From Helicoverpa zea (taxonomy: Eukaryota > Arthropoda > Insecta > Lepidoptera > Noctuidae), in the NCBI RefSeq assembly GCF_022581195.2, contig NC_061461.1:12338001-12402000 (forward strand): a stretch of DNA of 64,000 nucleotides, written 5' to 3'. Under the pieces are notes generated by a model. That model made no database searches. It had not been told where the DNA came from and saw only the letters and a list, made by a program, of their open reading frames with translations. The translations under genes were made by a program, and so were the position numbers. Shown here piece by piece: positions 57,036-64,000 of the stretch (its first letter is position 1; the number at the start of each line of letters is the position of its first letter).

Positions 57036-59393
57036 GGAGTAAATAAGAGAGAACATAGGGGGTGTATATAAAGGAGAACATAGGGGATGTACATAAGAGA
57101 GAACATAGGAGGAATACATAAGAGTAAACATAGGGGATTTACATAAGAGAGAACATAGGGGATGTACATAAGAGAGAATATAGGGGGTGTACATAAGAGA
57201 GAACACAGGGGGTGTACATAAGAGAGAACATAGAGGATGTACATAAGAGAGAACATAGAGGATGTACATAAGAGAGAACATAGGGGGTGTACATAAGAGA
57301 GAACACAGGGGGTGTACATAAGAGAGAACATAGAGGATGTACATAAGAGAGAACATAGAGGATGTACATAAGAGAGAACACAGGGGGTGTACATAAGAGA
57401 GAACACAGGGGCTGTACATAAGAGAGAACATAGGGGGTGTACATAAGAGAGAACATAGAGGATGTACATAAGAGAGAACATAGGGGATGTACATAAGAGA
57501 GAACGTAGGGGGTGTACATAAGAGAGAACATAAGGGGCGTACATAAGAGAGAACATAGGGGATGTACATAAGAGAGAACATAGAGGATGTACATAAGAGA
57601 GAACATAGGGGGTGTACATAAGAGAGAACATAGGGGGTGTACATAAGAGAGAACATAGGGGATGTACATAAGAGAGAACATAGGGGGTGTACATAAGAGA
57701 GAACATAGGGGATGTACATAAGAGAGAACATAGGGGATGTACATAAGAGAGAACATAGGGGGTGTACATAAGAGAGAACATAGGGTGTGTACATAAGAGA
57801 GATAGAGGTGTACATAAGAGAGAGATAGAGGTGTATATAAGAGAGATAGAGGTGTACATAAGAGAGATAGAGGTGTACATAAGAGAGAACATAGAGGATG
57901 TACATAAGAGAGAACATAGGGGGTGTACATAAGAGAGAACATAGGGGATGTACATAAGAGAGAACATAGGGGGTGTACATAAGAGAGAACATAGGGTGTG
58001 TACATAAGAGAGATAGAGGTGTACATAAGAGAGAGATAGAGGTGTATATAAGAGAGATAGAGGTGTACATAAGAGAGATAGAGGTGTACATAAGAGAGAT
58101 AGAGGTGTACATAAGAGAGAACATAGAGGATGTACATAAGAGAGAACATAGGGGGTGTACATAAGAGAGAACACAGGGGGTGTACATAAGAGAGAACATA
58201 GAGGATGTACATAAGAGAGAACATAGGGGATGTACATAAGAGAGAACAGGGGGTGTATATAAGAGAGAACATAGGGGGGTACATAAGAGAGAACATAAGG
58301 GGCGTACATAAGAGAGAACATAGGGGATGTACATAAGAGAGAACGTAGGGGGTGTACATAAGAGAGAACACAGGGGGTGTACATAAGAGAGAACATAGAG
58401 GATGTACATAGGAGAGAACATAGAAAATGTACATAAGAGAGAACATAGGGGGTGTACATAAGAGAGAACATAGGGGGTGTACATAAGAGAGAACATAGGG
58501 GATGTACATAAGAGAGAACATAGGGGGTGTACATAAGAGAGAACATAGGGTGTGTACATAAGAGAGAACATAGGGGGTGTACATAAGAGAGAACATAGGG
58601 TGTGTACATAAGAGAGATAGAGGTGTACATAAGAGAGAGATAGAGGTGTATATAAGAGAGATAGAGGTGTACATAAGAGAGATAGAGGTGTACATAAGAG
58701 AGAACATAGAGGATGTACATAAGAGAGAACAGGGGGTGTACATAAGAGAGAACACAGGGGGTGTACATAAGAGAGAACATAGGGGATGTACATAAGAGAG
58801 AACATAGGGGGTGTACATAAGAGAGAACATAGGGTGTGTACATAAGAGAGATAGAGGTGTACATAAGAGAGAGATAGAGGTGTATATAAGAGAGATAGAG
58901 GTGTATATAAGAGAGATAGAGGTGTACATAAGAGAGATAGAGGTGTACATAAGAGATAACATAGAGGATGTACATAAGAGAGAACATAGGGGGTGTACAT
59001 AAGAGAGAACATAGGGGGTGTACATAAGAGAGAACATAGAGGATGTACATAAGAGAGAACATAGGGGATGTACATAAGAGAGAACATAGGGGGTGTACAT
59101 AAGAGAGAACATAGGGGGTGTACATAAGAGAGAACATAAGGGGTGTACATAAGAGAGAACATAAGGGGCGTACATAAGAGAGAACATAGGGGATGTACAT
59201 AAGAGAGAACGTAGGGGGTGTACATAAGAGAGAACACAGGGGGTGTACATAAGAGAGAACATAGAGGATGTACATAAGAGAGAACATAGAGGATGTACAT
59301 AAGAGAGAACATAGGGGGTGTACATAAGAGAGAACATAGGGGGTGTACATAAGAGAGAACATAGGGGATGTACATAAGAGAGAACATAGGGGG
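57036..59393. repeat. Minisatellite, 25-bp unit, roughly 90 copies
   Basis: The unit is GTACATAAGAGAGAACATAG plus GGGGT, with variants in the last bases (GGGGAT, AGGAT, GGTGT, ACACAGGGGG, ACGTAGGGGG, ATAAGGGGC). The first few units at 57036-57130 are degenerate. Because 25 is not a multiple of 3 and the unit has no stop on the minus strand, all three minus frames are open across it; these frames are not genes. Short 21-23-bp units (GTACATAAGAGAGATAGAGGT) occur in blocks. The array continues at 61596 after an inserted transposon. Confidence 0.97.
57781..57880. repeat. Block of short (21-23 bp) units in the minisatellite; also 57991-58115, 58591-58700, 58829-58955, 61771-61877
   Basis: Each block begins after a TAGGGTGTGTACATAAG variant, then carries four or five short units. 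The second is always extended (AGAGAGAGATAG) and the third always has TATATAAG. The block is thus a higher-order repeat copied at least five times; copy number within it varies (4, 5, 4, 5, 4). Confidence 0.9.
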
Positions 59394-61595
59394 TAGGGTG
59401 TCCCTTAAAATTCAACTTCAATATATTTTTACGCATACCTTCTAAAAAGTTTCGTATGGACTTAATAAAGTCTATAAATAAATATAAGCCCGATTTATAA
59501 GCGATAACCCGTGCCGACTTGAGTTTTTAACTTGTCCATACAAGTTGCGCGGGAGCAGCGCGGCGACCTGTTATTGCGAGTTTCAATTGTCATTTCATAA
59601 GTGATTTCTAACATTTTTAGTGCCTTGTTGTTTATTTTGTGAAAATGTCTGTAAAATTACGAAGTAATAAACAAAATATTTTCCTTATCGGACTGCCAAG
59701 CCACCAGATAAATGGTGCAAAATTACCATCTAATCGACAAGTTCTCACCGTTTTATTTTACAATATTCGTGAAGTCAAGCTGACTGTTATATAGTGAAAG
59801 TGCGAATCTTGTTATAAGAGAGTGCATTATATTTTGGGAAAAAGCCAGAATTCCTACGAAGACAATCCCTAACTGCGTGAAGAAACTTGTTGATTTATAT
59901 CATGTTTGGAGGGAGCTGCAAAAAAACTGTAAGAAAACTCAGTTGACTTTCAAGAATCGTGAAACTAACTTTGTAAAAGACCTTGATAACTTATTTGATA
60001 TTGCACATGCAGATGCTTTTGACAGAATGAAGATAGAGGAACAAAGATTTCTTAAGGAAACAGAGAGAGCCAGGTCGACCGGGATGCTTAGGTGGAATCG
60101 ACAAAAAATTGGCGGAGAAAGAAGAACGAGATAGGTAAAGACGATTGGAAGAACAGGAAAGAAAGGTAAAACAAAGAGAGTTATTGGCTGTTGCATCCAC
60201 TTCTTCGATAGATAACTTGGAATGTCTTGAGAATTCGGATGAGGAACAGATTTCGAACTCTGAACTTAGTACTCAGATTCCTTGCCCTGAAAACAGTTTT
60301 AAAAGAGGCACGAAATTTCGTTAAAGCACATATTACTAAGACAAACATTACATCTTTGTTAACTTTTTATAAGACTGAACTGTTTGTTAGAGACGATTAC
60401 CGCGAATTGGTTGAACTATGCGTTGTGTTCTTAGGAGGAGACACAGTGTATAAACTAAAACTCAGGCCCCCTGAGCTTTGCATCAAGCGCGATGGATGGC
60501 GAGAGCAATCTATTCTATAAAAATATGTTTGCTTCAATCGCAACTTAAAATTACTGCAAAGGACAAAAATGCTCTACAAGATGTTTGTTTATTTATCGTC
60601 ACCTTGTATACCAAACCTTGGCTCGAATGTACAATGGCAGTTAAAGCACCTAACCAAGACTTGTCCTTTTTGAAAGCTCTAAAAGAATATGAAAAAGTAG
60701 ATGCGACAATTTCCAAGGCATCCATAAGCAAGTTTATTCGTCATTTATGGTATTTGTGTGAAGAAACAGTCATATTATCACTCTTTGATGAAGAAGTTGA
60801 TACCAAAACCAAGACAAAAATTATTAATAATTTAAACAGAGACGAAAGTTCAGATTCCTCTAAACGCTATGTCCCATCGAAGGAAGAAATTACGCAAAAT
60901 TTGTTTGGTAAGTACTTAATATTTTCTTGTTTCTTTTTCAAAGTTTTGTGGTTTAGTTTTTGCTTATTTTAATGGTTTTTTCTTTATTTCAGATATGACG
61001 CTGGATGATTTTGTAACTCAAAGAAGCAAACGATTTCTATCTCGACTACAGATCGACGACAGTTTTCTTCGGGAAGACGTATCTTCGTGGGGTGACAATC
61101 CTGCTTTTTTGGAAGCTAGAAGACGATTAAGTCGTTTGAAGGTCGTAAATGACACTGCTGAAAGGGCTGTTAAATTAATGCAAGATTATAATGGTCTTAT
61201 CACGGCTGAAGAAGAGCAAAATCAGTTTTTGTTGCGTTGTGTTCAGGAACATAGAAATCTGTATCCAGACTGTAAAAAAAATACACTAAAGAGAAGTTAC
61301 CCTAATTCATTATTATTATAATTTGTATTTAAATAAAAGTTTGTATTGATATTTTTTTAGTATTACTCATATTTACTTTATTTGTTGCATTTTAATTAGT
61401 TTTGGATCAACCCAAAACGTCAGACCACAACACCATTTTTTATTAAACTTTAGAGCCCGGTCGGCACAGGTTGCAAACATGCTACAGGTATGAAATTTCA
61501 TATTTAAGTACATTTTAGCATTTATAAAAAAATTGGAGGGTATGCGTTTCGAAATTCTAAAAAAAAATTTTTTTTGCCATATAAGGGACACCCTA
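59394..61595 (+). mobile_element. DNA transposon inserted in the minisatellite, 2202 bp
   Basis: Ends TAGGGTGTCCCTTA and TAAGGGACACCCTA are exact 14-bp terminal inverted repeats. The flanks are a perfect 8-bp duplication ATAGGGGG (59386-59393 and 61596-61603), which is part of the minisatellite unit. It carries one decayed transposase-like gene on the plus strand (59645-61321). An 8-bp duplication is compatible with hAT or P-type elements. The protein does not show the hAT C-terminal dimerisation signature I know, so I leave the superfamily open. Confidence 0.93.
59645..61321 (+). pseudogene. Decayed transposase-like gene of the inserted DNA transposon
   Basis: Similarity to a family of uncharacterised proteins I recall from many arthropods and Hydra extends through several frames: 59645-59794 (start, then stop), 59796-60080, a shifted frame with a TAA at 60137 and another stop at 60321, pieces to about 60520, then a clean frame 60478-60907. 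An intact 85-nt intron (60908-60992, g/gtaagt ... tttatttcag) is followed by the final frame to a stop at 61319-61321 and AATAAA at 61332. Characteristic pieces are RQVLTVLFYNIREVK, LFDIAHADAFDRM, AMHQARW-like MHQARWMARAIYSIK, KFIRHLWYLCEE and VVNDTAERAVKLMQDYNGL. Several frameshifts and stops make it inactive. No catalytic triad can be assigned by eye. Confidence 0.8.
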
Positions 61596-61895
61596 ATAGG
61601 GGGTGTGCATAAGAGAGAACATAGGGGATGTACATAAGAGAGAACATAGGGGGTGTACATAAGAGAGAACATAGGGTGTGTACATAAAAGAGAACATAGG
61701 GGATGTACATAAGAGAGAACATAGAGGATGTACATAAGAGAGAACATAGGGGGTGTACATAAGAGAGAACATAGGGTGTGTACATAAGAGAGATAGAGGT
61801 GTACATAAGAGAGAGATAGAGGTGTATATAAGAGAGATAGAGGTGTACATAAGAGAGATAGAGGTGTACATAAGAGAGAACATAGGGGATGTATA
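61596..61895. repeat. Minisatellite, right-hand remainder
   Basis: The same 25-bp units, and one block of short units, resume directly after the transposon and end at about 61895 in TATATATAT next to the LINE 3' end. Open frames on both strands across it are repeat artefacts. Confidence 0.95.
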
Positions 61896-61906
61896 TATAT
61901 TGATCC

Positions 61907-61922
61907 TGGCCGATTTCGGCCA
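61907..61922 (-). other. Stem-loop in the LINE 3' end
   Basis: TGGCCGATTTCGGCCA has 7-bp arms and a 2-base loop. It lies between the stop codon and the tail. A 3'-terminal stem-loop is a known recognition feature for reverse transcription in several LINE clades; its role here is inferred. Confidence 0.7.
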
Positions 61923-61941
61923 CAGCGACTTGGATCTGGGC

Positions 61942-64000
61942 TTAATTTTGAGAGCTTCGCTGGTGTGCTCTCCAGTGACTGACAAAGCCAATTTTTGCAG
62001 TGAATGTCCGTCCACATTCACTGCAAGTCAGCACTCCTCCGATATAGGTGTATTGGATGGCCGCGGGTGGTCGGGCCTTCAGCTGATCTCGCCTAGCGTC
62101 GAGCTGTTCTCTCCACCGGCTCTCAAACTCGCACACCTTGTCCTTAATAGTCCGCTTCCATTTGGTCCTATCTGCCGCCATAGCCTCCCAGTGTGACGGA
62201 TCTAAGTCACATCTCTTCATGTGGCGTTTCAGCACATCTTTGTACCGCAGACGTTGACCACCCTGCTTACGCTTGCCAGTCTCCAGTTCTGAGTAGAAGA
62301 CGCGCTTTGCTACTCTGGCATCTGACATCCGGGAGACATGACCAGCCCAGCGCAGCTGTCGACGCATTAGATAGGCCTCAATACCGCTGACATTAGCGCG
62401 TCTAAGTACTTCCGTGTTACGAACACGGTCCGACCACTGGATGCACATAATGTCACGTAGGCATTTTAGATGGAATCTATCTAATGTCCGAATATGCTCG
62501 CGGTATAGACACCAAGTCTCAGAGGCATATAGGAGATTTGGCAGAACTATTGCCATGTACACAGCTACTTTTGTAGAGAGCTTTATGTCATGTGAGCGGA
62601 ACACCTTGGCACGAAGTCTACCAAAAGCTGCAGCAGCTGCTCCTATTCGGCTGTTGACTTCGTTATCAAGGAGACACCTGGATGTTATGGTGCTGCCAAG
62701 ATATTTGAATTGGTTTACTTGCTTAAGCGAGACATCTCCGAGTCTAATGTCAACTGGGGCACTGTTCACAGTATCAAGTGCCATGACTTCGGTTTTCTTG
62801 ACATTTATCTTCAGGCCAAATCTGCTGCATGCCTGCAGTAGTCTCGACATAAGCCTCTGCAGCCCATCTGGGGATTCCGCCACAAAACATAAGTCATCTA
62901 CATACATCATCTCAGTGATAGTCGCGAGAGACACTCTTGTGCGAGTCTTGAGTCTATTTAGGTTGAAGACACCACCGCCATCGGTACGAAAACAAATACG
63001 GATACCTTCGGACAGAGTCTGCAAGGCTTCCCGAACGACAACTGCAAAGTACAGGGCAAAGAGAGTTGGAGCGAGCACGCAGCCCTGTTTCACACCGCAG
63101 CTCACTTTAAAGAACTCCGAGTCTTCGCCCTGCACACTGACACAACAGCGCATGTCATCATGCAGAAGTCGTATCATTCTTATAAACTCGTCCGTGCATC
63201 CAAGTTTCGCTAGTACCACCCATAAGGCTTTGCGCGGCACCGAGTCGAAAGCTTTCTCCAAGTAAATAAAGCAAAGAAACAATGGTTGACTCTGCTCACG
63301 ACTCTTCTCTAGAAGTTGACGGATAGAGAAGATGGCTTCACACGTACCTCGATTCGGCCGGAAGCCAAATTGGGTTTCAGGCAGTATGTCTTCAGACAAG
63401 GGCATCAAGCGGTTCAGTAAAATTCGTGCAAAGGTTTTGCCTGGTGAGGTAAGGAGAGAGATACCTCTATAGGAGTTGCAGTCAGATTTGTCGCCTTTGT
63501 TCTTGTACAAGGAGCACACCCGAGAGACTCGAAACTCATCAGGTACTCGCTCCTCGTTCCACATCTTTGCAAAGAGTTTCCAAATGGTCTCGTGCAACTC
63601 CGCACCCCCATATTTCAGCAACTCTCCAGGAACATTATCAATGCCGACCGCTTTTTTGTTCTGTTGTTGTTGAACGGCGACGATGACCTCACGCAGGGTC
63701 AGTGGATCGTCTAGCTGCTTGACAGTCGGCAGTGATGCCATCGAGCAGATGAACGACATGTCCACAGCTCTATCGACATTGAGCAAGTCGTTGAAATGCT
63801 CTGCCCATCTCTTCAGTACGTCCTGCTTGTTGGTCAGTAGCTGTGTGCCGTCATGAGATCTCAAGGGCACTCTTGTACGACTGGTTTTACCGACCAGTTT
63901 GCGAACCTCATCATAAAACGCACCTAGCTGTTTCGTGTCAGAGAGCCACTGCATACGTTCGGCCTTTTGACGCCACCACTTGTCTTTTATTTCCCGTACA
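61942..64000 (-). CDS. LINE reverse transcriptase (partial, 5' end off window)
   Basis: The frame is open from the window edge through a Met at 63954 to TAA at 61942. Numbering from that Met, linker and RT start at about 20-110. Fingers motifs VSRVCSLYKNKGDK and CNSYRGISLL are at about 145-170, the FGFRPNRGT motif at about 200, motif A FIYLEKAFD at about 229-237, the GVKQGCVLAP motif B at about 290, motif C YVDD at 351-354, then the thumb (YLGSTITSR), a conserved C-terminal region (LLYASETWCLYREHI, QLRWAGHVSRM) and a C-terminal C2H2 finger (C-x2-C-x12-H-x3-H). The usual catalytic Asp of motif A (FIDL) is Tyr here (codon 63262-63264), so activity is doubtful although no stop or frameshift interrupts the frame. 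The start of the true protein is outside the window. Confidence 0.92.
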   Translation of the reverse strand, partial: VREIKDKWWRQKAERMQWLSDTKQLGAFYDEVRKLVGKTSRTRVPLRSHDGTQLLTNKQDVLKRWAEHFNDLLNVDRAVDMSFICSMASLPTVKQLDDPLTLREVIVAVQQQQNKKAVGIDNVPGELLKYGGAELHETIWKLFAKMWNEERVPDEFRVSRVCSLYKNKGDKSDCNSYRGISLLTSPGKTFARILLNRLMPLSEDILPETQFGFRPNRGTCEAIFSIRQLLEKSREQSQPLFLCFIYLEKAFDSVPRKALWVVLAKLGCTDEFIRMIRLLHDDMRCCVSVQGEDSEFFKVSCGVKQGCVLAPTLFALYFAVVVREALQTLSEGIRICFRTDGGGVFNLNRLKTRTRVSLATITEMMYVDDLCFVAESPDGLQRLMSRLLQACSRFGLKINVKKTEVMALDTVNSAPVDIRLGDVSLKQVNQFKYLGSTITSRCLLDNEVNSRIGAAAAAFGRLRAKVFRSHDIKLSTKVAVYMAIVLPNLLYASETWCLYREHIRTLDRFHLKCLRDIMCIQWSDRVRNTEVLRRANVSGIEAYLMRRQLRWAGHVSRMSDARVAKRVFYSELETGKRKQGGQRLRYKDVLKRHMKRCDLDPSHWEAMAADRTKWKRTIKDKVCEFESRWREQLDARRDQLKARPPAAIQYTYIGGVLTCSECGRTFTAKIGFVSHWRAHQRSSQN

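Larger units (their letters stand above)
61896..64000 (-). mobile_element. CR1/L2-like LINE, 3' portion, 5' end outside the window
   Basis: The reverse-transcriptase frame on the minus strand is followed by only about 45 bases of 3' UTR with a small hairpin. The 5' part (usually an endonuclease) is beyond the right edge. The clade is judged from motif spacing and style only; Jockey-like or related clades are possible. Confidence 0.85.

Noticed and set aside
56756..59436. Three overlapping minus-strand reading frames of 765-868 codons
   Set aside because: They lie on a 25-bp minisatellite without stops; the three frames encode the same repeating peptide and have no independent coding evidence. 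Only the 56797-56958 part is a plausible exon, and in the frame with strong GC3 bias.
59392..61597. A TA target duplication suggesting a Tc1/mariner element
   Set aside because: TA does flank GGGTGTCCC, but the duplication extends to eight bases (ATAGGGGG) if TA is counted as part of the terminal repeat, and the protein is not a Tc1/mariner transposase.
61373..62021. Minus-strand frames of 133-214 codons mixing repeat peptide with other sequence
   Set aside because: They cross the transposon end, the minisatellite and the LINE 3' end, which are unrelated pieces of DNA.
62414..63265. Plus-strand frame of 283 codons
   Set aside because: It is the antisense shadow of the LINE reverse transcriptase, which has all the family motifs on the minus strand.

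Overview
The window looks like nuclear DNA of a moth or butterfly. It has a multi-exon animal gene with short GT-AG introns, AT-rich non-coding sequence with small CpG-rich islands, and many interspersed repeats of kinds I associate with Lepidoptera: the 'ggcttccagtctaac' family, the 'gaggcctgtgcccagcag' family, the 'cgcccgcggtttcacccgcg' tails and the 'gggttccgtacc...cggaaccc' element. A noctuoid moth is a guess from the repeats only.

Left end (352-11582, + strand): the 3' part of a FERM and PDZ domain protein of the FRMPD4/Preso type. I could place eleven exons with consistent splice sites and phases, encoding about 1530 residues. In order they carry the second half of a WW domain, a PDZ domain, a three-lobed FERM domain, a very large exon for a disordered proline- and serine-rich region, and two short helical C-terminal exons. 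The 5' end lies outside the window. The 3.2-kb intron between the last two FERM exons holds a large fold-back repeat element.

Middle (about 11.6-56.8 kb): mainly AT-rich intergenic or intronic DNA with repeat fragments. Points of interest are a 370-bp near-perfect tandem duplication of a composite MITE-like unit (29431-30170); a CpG-rich promoter-like zone at 34.3-35.85 kb ending in a small exon with an ATG and a good splice donor (35772-35835, +); a CCAAT-containing island at 45.3 kb; a non-autonomous hAT-type element with a perfect 8-bp target duplication (46037-48127); and a possible terminal exon at 53.8 kb.

Right end (56.8-64 kb): the last coding exon of an unidentified minus-strand gene (56797-56958). 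Its upstream intron contains a roughly 2.4-kb minisatellite of 25-bp units (57036-59393, continuing at 61596-61895). A 2202-bp DNA transposon with 14-bp terminal inverted repeats and an 8-bp target duplication (59394-61595) sits inside the minisatellite; its transposase-like gene is decayed but keeps an 85-nt intron. A CR1/L2-like LINE on the minus strand, running off the window, abuts the minisatellite. Its reverse transcriptase frame is open, but one catalytic aspartate is replaced by tyrosine. The three overlapping minus-strand frames of 765-868 codons across the minisatellite are artefacts of a stop-free 25-bp unit.

All family assignments come from reading the sequence and from memory of the families; no searches were run.
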